DNA of 17,147 nucleotides from Ktedonobacterales bacterium (GCA_025928125.1 JAICKD010000010.1:1-17147), one strand, 5' to 3'. Shown: positions 1 to 8,469, counted from the first letter of the stretch. Numbers and translations are program-made. Notes: generated by a model from the letters alone, not told the origin.

Positions 1-1236
1 CTACAATGTCACGCCGAGCGCATCGGCGACGGTGTTGATGTCTTTATCGCCCCGGCCCGAGAGATTGATGACCACCGTCGTATCGGCGGTGAACGCGCCA
101 CGCTCGCCCTGCTCCAGCACCCAGGCGACGGCGTGCGACGATTCCAGCGCGGGGATGATGCCCTCATCCTCGCTCAGTATCTGGAACGCGCGCAGCGCCG
201 CATCGTCATCGGCAGCGACATAGCTGGCGCGGCCCGTCGCCTTGAGGTAGCTATGCTCCGGCCCAACGCCGGGATAGTCCAGCCCGGCGGAGATGCTGTG
301 CGTCTCGATCACCTGCCCGTGCGCGTCTTGCAGCAGGTAGCTGAGCGCGCCGTGGAGCACGCCGGGTCGCCCGCCCACCAGCGTCGCCGCATGCGCCCCG
401 CTCTCGACGCCGCGCCCACCCGCCTCCACGCCCACCAGCCGCACCGAAGCGTCATCCGCGAAGGGATGGAACATGCCGATGGCGTTGCTGCCACCGCCAA
501 CGCACGCCACCACGATATCGGGGAGCTTCCCCGCCTCGTCGAGCAGTTGCGCGCGCGTCTCGCGGCCAATCACCGACTGGAAATCGCGGACGATACGCGG
601 GTAGGGATGGGGGCCGACCGCCGAGCCGATGAGATAGTGGGTCGTTTCGACGTTGGTCACCCAGTCACGCAGCGCCTCGTTGATGGCGTCCTTAAGCGTC
701 CGGCTGCCCGCGCTGACGGGACGCACCTCCGCGCCGAGCAGCTTCATGCGAAAGACGTTGAGCGACTGGCGGCGGATGTCTTCCTCGCCCATGTAGACGA
801 TGCATTCGAGTCCCTGCCGGGCGCAGACTGTGGCGGTGGCGACGCCGTGCTGGCCCGCGCCGGTCTCGGCGATAATGCGCCGCTTGCCCATCCGCTCCGC
901 CAGCAGCCCCTGCCCCAGCGCGTTGTTGATCTTGTGCGCGCCGGTATGCGCCAGGTCTTCGCGCTTCAGGTAGACGCGCGCGCCCACCCGCTCGGAGAGC
1001 CGCCGCGCGAAGTAGAGCGGCGTGGGACGTCCGGTATAGGTGCGTTCGAGATTTGCCAGCGTCGCGGCGAAGTCATCGTCGGCGCGGGCGGCGTCGTACG
1101 CCTGCTCGAGTTCGGCCAGCGCGGCCATCAGGCTTTCGGGGACGAAGCGCCCGCCGAAGTCGCCATAGCGTCCGCGCGCGTCGGGATAGACGCCGTGGCG
1201 GTAGGTGGATGGTGTTGTCTTGGTGGATGATGGCAT
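1..1236 (-). CDS. trpB: Tryptophan synthase beta chain
   Basis: PLP enzyme that condenses indole with L-serine to give L-tryptophan, normally in an alpha2-beta2 complex with TrpA in the cytosol. The 411-residue product has the usual TrpB1 length and motifs: RYGDFGGRFVPE near residues 23-34, the PLP lysine in HTGAHKINN (K102), the catalytic glutamate in ETGAGQHG (E124), and the phosphate-binding GGGSN at 247-251. I chose the ATG at 1236 because the frame open upstream to 1305 runs through a palindromic repeat and gives a low-complexity N-terminus unlike TrpB. The ribosome site is weak (GAGAT about 7 nt upstream). It is the last gene of the trp series in the window, 114 nt after trpC-trpF. The stop codon is at the window edge, so a following trpA cannot be seen. 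Family assignment is very secure. Confidence 0.97.
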   Translation of the reverse strand: MPSSTKTTPSTYRHGVYPDARGRYGDFGGRFVPESLMAALAELEQAYDAARADDDFAATLANLERTYTGRPTPLYFARRLSERVGARVYLKREDLAHTGAHKINNALGQGLLAERMGKRRIIAETGAGQHGVATATVCARQGLECIVYMGEEDIRRQSLNVFRMKLLGAEVRPVSAGSRTLKDAINEALRDWVTNVETTHYLIGSAVGPHPYPRIVRDFQSVIGRETRAQLLDEAGKLPDIVVACVGGGSNAIGMFHPFADDASVRLVGVEAGGRGVESGAHAATLVGGRPGVLHGALSYLLQDAHGQVIETHSISAGLDYPGVGPEHSYLKATGRASYVAADDDAALRAFQILSEDEGIIPALESSHAVAWVLEQGERGAFTADTTVVINLSGRGDKDINTVADALGVTL

Positions 1237-1254
1237 AAGTAGATCTCGATTCTG

Positions 1255-1278
1255 TCTCGGCCTTGAAAGGCCGGAGTA
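1255..1278. repeat. 24-nt palindromic repeat with constant flanks, copy 1
   Basis: A palindrome with arms CGGCCTT and AAGGCCG around GA, bordered by TCT on one side and GAGTA on the other. The same 24-nt frame recurs at 8473-8496 (same orientation, different stem centre) and at 8592-8615 (inverted). It lies between trpC-trpF and trpB and could form an RNA hairpin in the operon transcript. There is no U-run, so it is not an intrinsic terminator. Confidence 0.85.
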
Positions 1279-1286
1279 TGAGCAGA

Positions 1287-1300
1287 GGGCGCAAACGCCC
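1287..1300. repeat. Small hairpin GGGCG-CAAA-CGCCC
   Basis: Five-base perfect arms around a 4-nt loop, 13 nt from the 24-nt repeat and in the same trpCF-trpB gap. No T-run follows on either strand. It is probably another element of the local short-palindrome population. Low individual significance. Confidence 0.5.
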
Positions 1301-1325
1301 GTCAAGGTATGTGCTAGGGCGGGTT

Positions 1326-1343
1326 CGCGGCATGAATGCCGCG
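1326..1343. repeat. 18-nt GC-rich palindrome, copy A
   Basis: Arms CGCGGCAT and ATGCCGCG around GA, with an adjoining GGCTAA on one side and GGTT on the other. The same element occurs at 4004-4021, 4164-4181 and 8396-8413, there reading in the opposite orientation (centre TC). Next to it the bases GGGTT and AACCC can extend pairing. It ends 7 nt from the trpC-trpF stop codon. Confidence 0.88.
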
Positions 1344-1350
1344 GCTAACC

Positions 1351-2874
<1,524 letters not shown>

Positions 2875-2878
2875 GGCG

Positions 2879-3856
2879 TTATTCTGCCTCCTCCGCTGCC
2901 CGCGCCAGCAGATCGTACAGGTGGCGGAGGTTGTCGGTGTAGATTGCGCGCGCGTCCCAGGCGGCATATGCGACGGGAGGCGGGAGCGCCACAATCTGCT
3001 CAGCCGTCTCACCGCGCACAATCGCCTCATCCACCAGCATCTCCATATCGCCCAGATACTGGCGGAGCGCCTCGACATCCTCCAGTGTGCCGACGTGGCC
3101 GTGACCCGGAACGGCGGTCTGGATGTCGAGCGCCTCGATTCGCTCCAAAATCTCGTCCCATTGCTCCAGGTCCGCCTGGCCAAACGAGGGATGCATGCGC
3201 ACGCCGAGCAGGTCACCGAGAAAGGCGATACGTTCGGCTGGCAGGAAGAGAAAGGCGTCGCTGCCGGTATGGCCGCCGCCATAGCTGAGTGCCTCGACGC
3301 TGCGCTCCGTGCCATGGAGCGTCAGCCGCTGCTCGAAAGTGATGTCGGGCAGCCGCAGCGCCAGCTCGGGAAGGGCGGCATAGAGCGCGCGATAGTCGCC
3401 CTGCTGCACGCGTAGATCGTCGGCCAGTTCTGGGGTAGCAGCGCTGGCAATCTCCGCGTCAAGGCTGGTGAGATCGTCGGGTTGTTCGCGCATCCGAGCG
3501 AGTATCTCGGCGCCACGCACGGCGATACGCTCGCGCGTCTTCCCAGTCGTGATGATCGTGGCGTCATCGAAGATGGCGTTACCGTGGATGTGATCCATGT
3601 GATAGTGGCTGTTGACGACATACACCACCGGCTGGCCGGTCAGCGCTTCGGCGGCGGTGCGCAGATCCTGGGCGGCGGCAGGTGTCAAGAGGGTATCGAA
3701 GACGAGCGTGCCATTCCCCAGCGCAACGATGCCCGCGTTGCCCCACGCGCCGGTCCCGCGCTCCACGATGGCGGCCCAGACCCCCTCGGCGAGCCGCTCC
3801 AGGTGAAAGTACGGTGATGTTGGCGGCGAGTCAGATGCATCGGATGATAGTGACAT
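2879..3856 (-). CDS. Metallo-beta-lactamase-fold hydrolase
   Basis: A 325-residue member of the MBL-fold superfamily with an intact di-zinc site: HYHMDH (H84, H86, D88, H89), H196 in GGGHTGSD, D215 in FLGD and H252 in PGHGH. An alpha-helical C-terminal tail follows residue 260. There is no signal peptide or membrane segment, so it is probably cytosolic. The substrate cannot be deduced; the family includes thioesterases, lactonases, glyoxalases and nucleases. The ATG at 3856 has AGGGA about 10 nt upstream. The stop lies 4 nt before trpC-trpF, so the two are almost certainly co-transcribed and perhaps translationally coupled. This gene is not part of the standard trp set. A role tied to tryptophan or anthranilate metabolism is only suggested by position. 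Confidence 0.9.
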   Translation of the reverse strand: MSLSSDASDSPPTSPYFHLERLAEGVWAAIVERGTGAWGNAGIVALGNGTLVFDTLLTPAAAQDLRTAAEALTGQPVVYVVNSHYHMDHIHGNAIFDDATIITTGKTRERIAVRGAEILARMREQPDDLTSLDAEIASAATPELADDLRVQQGDYRALYAALPELALRLPDITFEQRLTLHGTERSVEALSYGGGHTGSDAFLFLPAERIAFLGDLLGVRMHPSFGQADLEQWDEILERIEALDIQTAVPGHGHVGTLEDVEALRQYLGDMEMLVDEAIVRGETAEQIVALPPPVAYAAWDARAIYTDNLRHLYDLLARAAEEAE

Positions 3857-4003
3857 TGCGAATATCCCTGTAATAGGCGGACGGTTCAGCTTGTGCTATT
3901 AAGCATCCCTAACGTGTGAGTCGGGTGAGAACATATCACTTATCGGTGGCGCGCCCAGCCATGTCGTCGCCCATGGGAAAGCGAACGAGTGAACGGGCCT
4001 ACC

Positions 4004-4021
4004 CGCGGCATTCATGCCGCG
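4004..4021. repeat. 18-nt GC-rich palindrome, copy B
   Basis: Arms CGCGGCAT and ATGCCGCG around TC, identical in its core to the copies at 1326 (inverted), 4164 and 8396. It is followed by AACCC as in copy A. This copy lacks the TTAGC left flank seen in copies C and D. Confidence 0.85.
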
Positions 4022-4066
4022 AACCCGGTCCACCGCGATGTTCACCATACACGATAAGATGCGCGG

Positions 4067-4135
4067 GCGGTTAAAACCGCTCCTGAATGGCCTCGCTGCG
4101 CTCCGCCACAAAACCTGCCTTCGCAGGCTGCAGAA
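4067..4135. repeat. Composite three-hairpin repeat, copy 1 (downstream of trpD)
   Basis: Consecutive modules: GCGGTTAAAACCGC (4067-4080), CCTGAATGGCC with a variable middle, then CCACAAAACC followed by CCTGCCTTCGCAGG (4114-4127) and CTGCAGA. The second copy at 5265-5325 keeps the outer modules almost unchanged, but its middle stem is GGCCTTCGGCC instead of the longer CTCGCTGCGCTCCG version. The two copies bracket trpD in the same orientation. Confidence 0.88.
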
Positions 4136-4151
4136 AGTTCTCCTCATGCGG

Positions 4152-4190
4152 GGCCAGCTTAGCCGCGGCATTCATGCCGCGAACCTGGCC
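4152..4190. repeat. 18-nt GC-rich palindrome, copy C, with extended outer arms
   Basis: The core palindrome is at 4164-4181. An outer pair GGCCAG (4152-4157) and CTGGCC (4185-4190) adds six base pairs separated by small internal loops. The element sits 13 nt after the trpD stop. There is no T-run, so it is not an intrinsic terminator. Confidence 0.85.
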
Positions 4191-4203
4191 AACCCAATCC
4201 ATC

Positions 4204-5244
4204 CTACCCCACCGCCGCGCCGAGACGCTGCGTTGTGGCGGCCAGCGTTTCCAGCGTGGCGATGCCGCGCCCCTCGCACAGACCCGCCTGTGACTGGCGC
4301 ACCCCATCGGCGAGCGAGTCCGCCCGGCCGGCGACATATAGGGCCGCGCCCGCGTTAAGCGCCACCATATCGGCTGGCGCGCCGCTCACCTTGCCGCCGA
4401 GCAGGCCACGCAGCAGCGTCGCGTTCGCCTGGGCGTCGCCCCCCTGCACTGCCTCGCGTGACGCGGTCACGCATCCCAGCGATTCAGGCGTCACGGTATA
4501 CTCACGCAGCGTGCCACCTGCGCCATCCACCTCGCAGATGCGTGTCGGGCCAGAGAGCGAAAGCTCGTCCACGCCGTCCTCGCCATACACCACCAGCGCC
4601 CGCGCGCCGCCCAGCCGCAGCAACGCCTCGCCCATCAGCGGCAGCAGTCTCGGGTCAGGCACGCCCAGCACCTGATAGCGCACATGCGCGGGATTGGTCA
4701 GCGGGCCAAGGATGTTGAAGATGGTGCGGATGCCGATCTCGCGGCGCGTCGGGCCAACGTGGCGCATGGCCGGATGGTACGTCGGCGCGAACATGAAGCC
4801 GAAGCCCGCCTCTTCGACACATTGCGCTACGTGCTCTGGCCCAAGCTCCAGCCGGACGCCGAGCGCCTCCAGCACATCCGCGCTGCCGCAGCGACTGGTG
4901 GCCGCGCGATTGCCATGTTTGGCAACCGGGACGCCGAGCGCCGCGACCAGCAGCCCCGCCGCCGTCGAGACGTTGAATGTGCCTGAGGCGTCGCCACCTG
5001 TACCACAGGTATCCACCGCTCGCACCGACTCCGCCAGCGGCACCTGCACCGCCTGCTCGCGCATGACCCGCGCCAGCCCAGTCACCTCCTCAACCGTCTC
5101 CCCCTTGAGGCGTAGCGCCGTCAGGAAAGCGCCCAACTGCGAGGGAGTCGCCATGCCGGTCATGATCTCTTCCATCGCCTCGGCGGCATCGGCCTCGCTC
5201 AGCGACTGGCCCGCCACCAGATGCGTGATTGCCTCTCGAATCAT
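4204..5244 (-). CDS. trpD: Anthranilate phosphoribosyltransferase
   Basis: Transfers the phosphoribosyl group of PRPP to anthranilate, the second step specific to tryptophan synthesis, and acts in the cytosol. The 346-residue protein has the family length and hallmarks: the helical N-terminal domain with ATPSQLGAFLTALR (32-45), the PRPP loop DTCGTGGD (78-85), FNVST (90-94), KHGNRAATS (109-117) and the anthranilate-site stretch TYHPAMRHVGPTRREIGIRT, followed by NILGPLTNP. KHGNRAATS differs slightly from the more usual KHGNRSVSS but keeps the conserved K, H, N and R. The ATG at 5244 has a clear GGGAGGG (5260-5254) 9 nt upstream. The gene stands apart from both neighbours, with 111 nt on one side and 347 nt on the other, each gap containing one copy of the same composite repeat. 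Confidence 0.97.
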   Translation of the reverse strand: MIREAITHLVAGQSLSEADAAEAMEEIMTGMATPSQLGAFLTALRLKGETVEEVTGLARVMREQAVQVPLAESVRAVDTCGTGGDASGTFNVSTAAGLLVAALGVPVAKHGNRAATSRCGSADVLEALGVRLELGPEHVAQCVEEAGFGFMFAPTYHPAMRHVGPTRREIGIRTIFNILGPLTNPAHVRYQVLGVPDPRLLPLMGEALLRLGGARALVVYGEDGVDELSLSGPTRICEVDGAGGTLREYTVTPESLGCVTASREAVQGGDAQANATLLRGLLGGKVSGAPADMVALNAGAALYVAGRADSLADGVRQSQAGLCEGRGIATLETLAATTQRLGAAVG

Positions 5245-5264
5245 TGGTCTTTGCCCTCCCGCAG

Positions 5265-5325
5265 GCGGTTAAAACCGCGCCTAAATGGCCTTCGGCCACA
5301 AAGCCTGCCTTCGCAGGCTGCAGAG
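5265..5325. repeat. Composite three-hairpin repeat, copy 2 (upstream of trpD)
   Basis: GCGGTTAAAACCGC at 5265-5278, then CCTAAATGGCCTTCGGCC, CACAAAGCC, CCTGCCTTCGCAGG (5304-5317) and CTGCAGAG. The same module order and orientation occur at 4067-4135, with the middle stem replaced. It fills most of the 111-nt gap between the B3/B4-domain gene and trpD, and it lies directly upstream of the trpD Shine-Dalgarno. Confidence 0.88.
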
Positions 5326-5355
5326 CCTCTCCCTGGTACAACTGCCGACCGGGCC

Positions 5356-6069
5356 TCAATTATCCGCAAGCTCTGAGCGCCGCACGTCGAGGACAGCGGA
5401 GATGGTATGGCCGCCAGCGTAGCGTTCCAGCAATGCCAGCAGGTCGGCCAGCGCCGCCTCGATCTCGGGACGCGCGCCCTCGTGCTGCGCCTCCACGCTT
5501 ATCACTACGGCGGCCGTATCGTCGCGGGCGGCGCTCTGATCGCTCTGTCGCCAGCACCAGCGCTCGGCGAAGACCAGCCCGGCGTCGTCGGCGAAAACCA
5601 CCTCGCCCGCCGCAGGATGCTCGGTGACGTCAGGCTGGCCCAGCGGCGTATAGCGCTCCTCGCCCGTGGCGAAACGGACGGCCAGCGGGCCGGCGAGCGA
5701 CCGCGTATCGAAGACGGCGACCGGCAGCGCATAGCGGATGCTGACCAGATTGCCCAGGTCCACCAGCGCATTGATGCTCGGAATGTCGCCTTTCTTCGTC
5801 AGGCGGCGCAATAACGCCTCGGCGGCGGAACGGCACTGCGTCGGGTCCACGCCGAAGCGGCGAAACGCGCCACGCCAGGCGGCGAGCGTCGGCAACTGGC
5901 TCAACGGTGTCTCGCCGATGCGCGCCAGCGTCGCCCGCTGCTCTTCCAGATAGGCGGCGCGGAGCGGCTCAGGCGTCGGCCCATTGCGCAGGCCTGTCGC
6001 CAGGATGACGCCGCCCGTGACGGCGGGAAAGCGTTCGAGAATCGCGGCATCGTAGCGGAAGGTGGTCAT
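5356..6069 (-). CDS. B3/B4 tRNA-binding-domain protein (stand-alone relative of the PheRS beta-subunit editing domain)
   Basis: A 237-residue protein resembling the B3/B4 domain of the phenylalanyl-tRNA synthetase beta chain. Diagnostic stretches are WRGAFRRFGVDP (65-76), RSAAEALLRRL (80-90) and the core PSINALVDLGNLVSI (97-111), followed by LPVAVFDT and later PLGQ and GEVVFADDAG segments. In PheRS this domain hydrolyses mischarged Tyr-tRNA-Phe. Free-standing versions are widespread but mostly uncharacterised, so deacylation of a mischarged tRNA or amino acid recognition is inference. Its ATG overlaps the trpG stop in an ATGA arrangement (6069-6066), which indicates translational coupling. 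Placement between trpG and trpD, in an operon headed by trpS, is not standard and links it to tryptophan supply or tRNA-Trp quality. The domain call is firm; the function is open. Confidence 0.85.
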   Translation of the reverse strand: MTTFRYDAAILERFPAVTGGVILATGLRNGPTPEPLRAAYLEEQRATLARIGETPLSQLPTLAAWRGAFRRFGVDPTQCRSAAEALLRRLTKKGDIPSINALVDLGNLVSIRYALPVAVFDTRSLAGPLAVRFATGEERYTPLGQPDVTEHPAAGEVVFADDAGLVFAERWCWRQSDQSAARDDTAAVVISVEAQHEGARPEIEAALADLLALLERYAGGHTISAVLDVRRSELADN

Positions 6070-6680
6070 CGGCGTACGCTCTCCTGAAGTCGCTGCTCAG
6101 CGGCGATACCTGGCGGCGTTATGCGCAGGAAGTTGCGCAGCAGGTCTTTGCCCGCCGTCGTCAGAATCGACTCCGGGTGAAACTGGACGCCCTCGATGGG
6201 ATAGTCGCGGTGGCGCAGCGCCATCACCAGCCCATCGGCGGTTTCCGCCGTCACCTCCAGCGCGGACGGCAGCGTTTCACGTTCAACAACGAGGCTGTGG
6301 TAGCGCGTCGCGCTGAAGGGCTGCGGCAGCCCAGCCAGCACGCCCGCACCCTGATGATAGATTGCCGATACCTTGCCATGCATCGGCTCCGGCGCGCGAA
6401 TCACCCGCCCACCAAAGACTGAGCCGATGCACTGATGGCCCAGGCAGACGCCTAGCGTGGGAATGCGCGGGCCAAGCGTGGCAATCAGCGCGCACGAGAC
6501 GCCCGCCTCAGTTGGCGTGCAGGGGCCGGGCGAGATGACGAGATGCGAAGGCGTCAGCGCCTCGGCCTCGGCGACGGTGATGGCGTCGTTGCGGCGCACC
6601 AGCACCTCCGCGCCCAGCTCCGCGAGATACTGCGCCAGGTTGTAGGTGAAGCTGTCGTAGTTATCGATCAGCAGCAGCAT
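6066..6680 (-). CDS. trpG: Anthranilate synthase component II (glutamine amidotransferase)
   Basis: Class I glutamine amidotransferase that releases ammonia from glutamine for TrpE. The 204-residue product begins LLLIDNYDSFTYNL, carries the oxyanion-loop sequence SPGPCTP (50-56), the nucleophile C79 in LGVCLGHQ, and the catalytic H168 and E170 in GVQFHPES. The start is the ATG at 6680, with AAAGGAGG (6698-6691) 10 nt upstream. It overlaps the last 20 nt of trpE, typical of coupled synthesis of the two subunits. The stop overlaps the B3/B4-domain gene by 4 nt. Some organisms share this subunit with folate synthesis (PabA), but the trpE context argues for a tryptophan role. C84 follows LGHQ where alanine is more common, which is probably harmless. 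Confidence 0.97.
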   Translation of the reverse strand: MLLLIDNYDSFTYNLAQYLAELGAEVLVRRNDAITVAEAEALTPSHLVISPGPCTPTEAGVSCALIATLGPRIPTLGVCLGHQCIGSVFGGRVIRAPEPMHGKVSAIYHQGAGVLAGLPQPFSATRYHSLVVERETLPSALEVTAETADGLVMALRHRDYPIEGVQFHPESILTTAGKDLLRNFLRITPPGIAAEQRLQESVRR

Positions 6681-8214
6681 CGCGCTCGCGCCTCCTTTCC
6701 GCCTCGTCCAGCGCCCGCAGCGCCGCGCCCAGTTTGTTCTCCGTCTCGTCAAACTCCGCCGCCGGGACCGAATCGGCGACGATGCCGCCGCCCGCCTGGG
6801 CATAGGCGACACCGCCCTTGAAGACGAGCGTGCGAATGGCGATGCAGGTATCGAGATTGCCGTCGAAGCCGATATGGCCGACCGCGCCCGCGTAGAGGCC
6901 GCGCCGCTGGCCCTCCAATTCCGCCAGTATCTGCATCGCCCGCACTTTGGGCGCGCCAGAGACTGTCCCCGCCGGGAAGCCCGCCCGCAGCGCGTCGTAG
7001 GGTGTCAGCCCATCGCGCAGGCGTCCGGTGACGTGCGAGACGAGGTGCATCACATGCGAATAGCGCTCGACATCGAGGAACTGCGTCACCCGCACGCTGC
7101 CCGGCGCGCTCACCCGGCCCACGTCGTTTCGACCCAGGTCTACCAGCATGACATGCTCGGCGCGCTCCTTCTCGTCGGCGCGCAACTCGGCTTCGAGCGT
7201 GGCGTCCTTCGCCGGATCGCTGTCGCGGCGGCGGGTACCCGCGATAGGATGAACCGCCACCTCGCCGTCCTCGACCCGCACCAGCAACTCCGGCGACGCG
7301 CCCGCGACCGCCAGATCGTCCAGCGCCAGGTAGAACATGTAGGGCGAGGGATTGATCGAGCGCAGCGCGCGATAGACCTCGAAGGGATGCGCCGTGGTTG
7401 GCCGAGCGATACGCCGCGACGGCACCACCTGGAAGGCGTCGCCCGCGCGGATGTACTCTTTGGCGCGCTCCACTGCCGCCTCGTAGGCTGCGCGCGACTC
7501 CAGCCGCGCTGGTGTGATAGCCGCGCTGGTATGCCTAACCCGCTGGCCGCGCGGCAGGTGTGGCGCCGCCCGCCGCAGCCGCCGCTCCATCGCATCCAGC
7601 CGCGCCTCTGCCTCGGCTTGCGCTCGCGCATCATCGCCGTTCGTCGCTTCGCTATCGGCATAGGTGAGCAGCTTCGCGGTGTGGCGCGCGTGATCGAAGA
7701 TCAGCAGGGTATCGCTGAACATGAAGACGCTCTCCGGCAGGCCAAGCGGGTCGTCCGCCGGGATACCGACGGTCGGCTCGTAGCGGGCGGCGACCTCGTA
7801 GCTGAGATAGCCCACCGCGCCGCCCAGGAAACGCGGCAGCCCCGGCAGTGACGGCGCGACCGGACGCCGCTCCAGCTCAGCGCGCACGGCCTCCAGCGGA
7901 TCGGCGCAAGGCGTGCGCTCGACTGTGCCAGCGCGGGGGCCAGCCAGCCAACGGTACGTCGCGACGCCATCGCGCACCTGTAACACGAGATACGGCTCGG
8001 TCCCGACGAAGGAGTAGCGCGCCAGCCGCTCGCCCCCCTCGACCGATTCCAGCAGGTAGCCGTAGCGACCGCTGGCGAGCTTGAGGTAGGCGGAGACGGG
8101 CGTATCGAGGTCGGCGGCCACCTCACGCCACACCGGCGACAGCACAGGGCGGCGCTCACCCTGGCTGCTTTCCGCCGCCGTGGCTGTATGCTGTTGTGTC
8201 AGTGTGGTGTGCAT
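6661..8214 (-). CDS. trpE: Anthranilate synthase component I
   Basis: Converts chorismate plus ammonia to anthranilate, the committed step. The 517-residue protein has the N-terminal regulatory region with LLES (54-57), the motif associated with tryptophan feedback binding in TrpE. The C-terminal chorismate-binding domain has AGTRRRDSDPAKD (near 325), DLGRNDVGRV, GFPAGTVSGAPK (near 410-422) and AGGGIVADS (near 470), together with a conserved ENK. Feedback inhibition by tryptophan is therefore expected. The ATG at 8214 is chosen because homology begins shortly after it. The frame stays open to 8403 but only through repeats. The purine run GGGGAGGGGG just before the ATG belongs to a C-rich repeat and is the only candidate ribosome site. 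The gene overlaps trpG by 20 nt. Confidence 0.97.
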   Translation of the reverse strand: MHTTLTQQHTATAAESSQGERRPVLSPVWREVAADLDTPVSAYLKLASGRYGYLLESVEGGERLARYSFVGTEPYLVLQVRDGVATYRWLAGPRAGTVERTPCADPLEAVRAELERRPVAPSLPGLPRFLGGAVGYLSYEVAARYEPTVGIPADDPLGLPESVFMFSDTLLIFDHARHTAKLLTYADSEATNGDDARAQAEAEARLDAMERRLRRAAPHLPRGQRVRHTSAAITPARLESRAAYEAAVERAKEYIRAGDAFQVVPSRRIARPTTAHPFEVYRALRSINPSPYMFYLALDDLAVAGASPELLVRVEDGEVAVHPIAGTRRRDSDPAKDATLEAELRADEKERAEHVMLVDLGRNDVGRVSAPGSVRVTQFLDVERYSHVMHLVSHVTGRLRDGLTPYDALRAGFPAGTVSGAPKVRAMQILAELEGQRRGLYAGAVGHIGFDGNLDTCIAIRTLVFKGGVAYAQAGGGIVADSVPAAEFDETENKLGAALRALDEAERRRERDAAADR

Positions 8215-8217
8215 GGT

Positions 8218-8260
8218 ACCCCCTCCCCTGACCCCTCCCCCTTCCAGGGAGAGGGGAACC
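8218..8260. repeat. C-rich palindromic repeat adjoining the trpE start
   Basis: ACCCCCTCCCCTGACCCC followed by CTCCCCCTTCCAGGGAGAG and GGGAACC, the same design and orientation as the element inside trpF at 1832-1876. On the minus strand its end reads as an unbroken purine-rich run a few nt before the trpE ATG at 8214, so it apparently doubles as the Shine-Dalgarno. Confidence 0.85.
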
Positions 8261-8313
8261 AGATAACGCGCGGGCGGGTGATCTGAATGGCAAGGCATGT
8301 CTGGGTTGGCCGC

Positions 8314-8336
8314 GCCGTAGGCTGAAGACCTACGGC
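8314..8336. repeat. Hairpin GCCGTAGG-CTGAAGA-CCTACGGC
   Basis: Eight-base perfect arms around a 7-nt loop, followed by TAAT. On the minus strand it is preceded by ATTA, like the TTAG flank of the 18-nt palindromes. No T-run follows. It is one member of the palindrome cluster between trpS and trpE. Confidence 0.8.
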
Positions 8337-8395
8337 TAATCCCGTCCCTTCGGAATCCGCTTGAAAGGCGAAGATATGCGCGCCCCAGGATTAGC

Positions 8396-8413
8396 CGCGG
8401 CATTCATGCCGCG
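8396..8413. repeat. 18-nt GC-rich palindrome, copy D
   Basis: Identical core to the copies at 1326, 4004 and 4164, with the TTAGC left flank and GAA right flank as in copy C. It is directly joined to the tandem unit that follows. Confidence 0.85.
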
Positions 8414-8469
8414 AAGGTGACCCCACCACATACTTGGCCATCGATGCCGAACGTGGCCCCACCACGTAC
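8413..8469. repeat. Tandem pair of GAA-plus-hairpin units
   Basis: Two near-identical 21-nt stretches, 8413-8433 and 8449-8469, both beginning GAA and containing CCCCACCAC. Each directly follows a palindrome: CGCGGCAT/ATGCCGCG for the first and GGC-CATCGATG-CC for the second. The repeat period is 36 nt. The second copy is itself a perfect hairpin, CGTGG-CCCCA-CCACG. Confidence 0.75.

Larger units (their letters stand above)
3857..4203. other. 347-nt intergenic stretch between trpD and the hydrolase gene
   Basis: No credible gene on either strand. It contains two copies of the 18-nt GC-rich palindrome (4004-4021, 4164-4181) and one composite repeat (4067-4135), plus about 145 nt (3857-4003) with no recognisable structure apart from the hydrolase ribosome site. 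On the minus strand TGCTTAATAG near 3897 faintly resembles an extended -10, but no matching -35 is seen, so I do not call a promoter. Confidence 0.6.

Noticed and set aside
133..1230. Long open frame on the plus strand opposite trpB
   Set aside because: It is a mirror of trpB in GC-rich DNA, with Arg/Ala/His-rich composition and no family motifs. TrpB on the other strand is unmistakable.
2875..3315. N-terminal extension of trpC-trpF up to 3315
   Set aside because: The extra residues are low-complexity and come from an alternate frame of the hydrolase gene. The ATG at 2874 has a good ribosome site and begins where TrpC homology begins.
3885..3960. Internal promoter for the hydrolase-trpCF-trpB part
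   Set aside because: TGCTTAATAG is only loosely like an extended -10, and no -35 was found at a suitable distance.
4067..5325. Insertion sequence or composite transposon carrying trpD
   Set aside because: There is no transposase gene and no target-site duplication that I could see. The flanking copies are short hairpin repeats in direct orientation.
8240..8300. Promoter for trpE (TTGCCA ... TTATCT)
   Set aside because: The spacing is about 21 nt and both boxes are imperfect, which is too weak to call.
8215..8403. N-terminal extension of trpE up to 8403
   Set aside because: The extension translates dispersed palindromes and the C-rich repeat, and no TrpE has such a leader. The ATG at 8214 is preferred.
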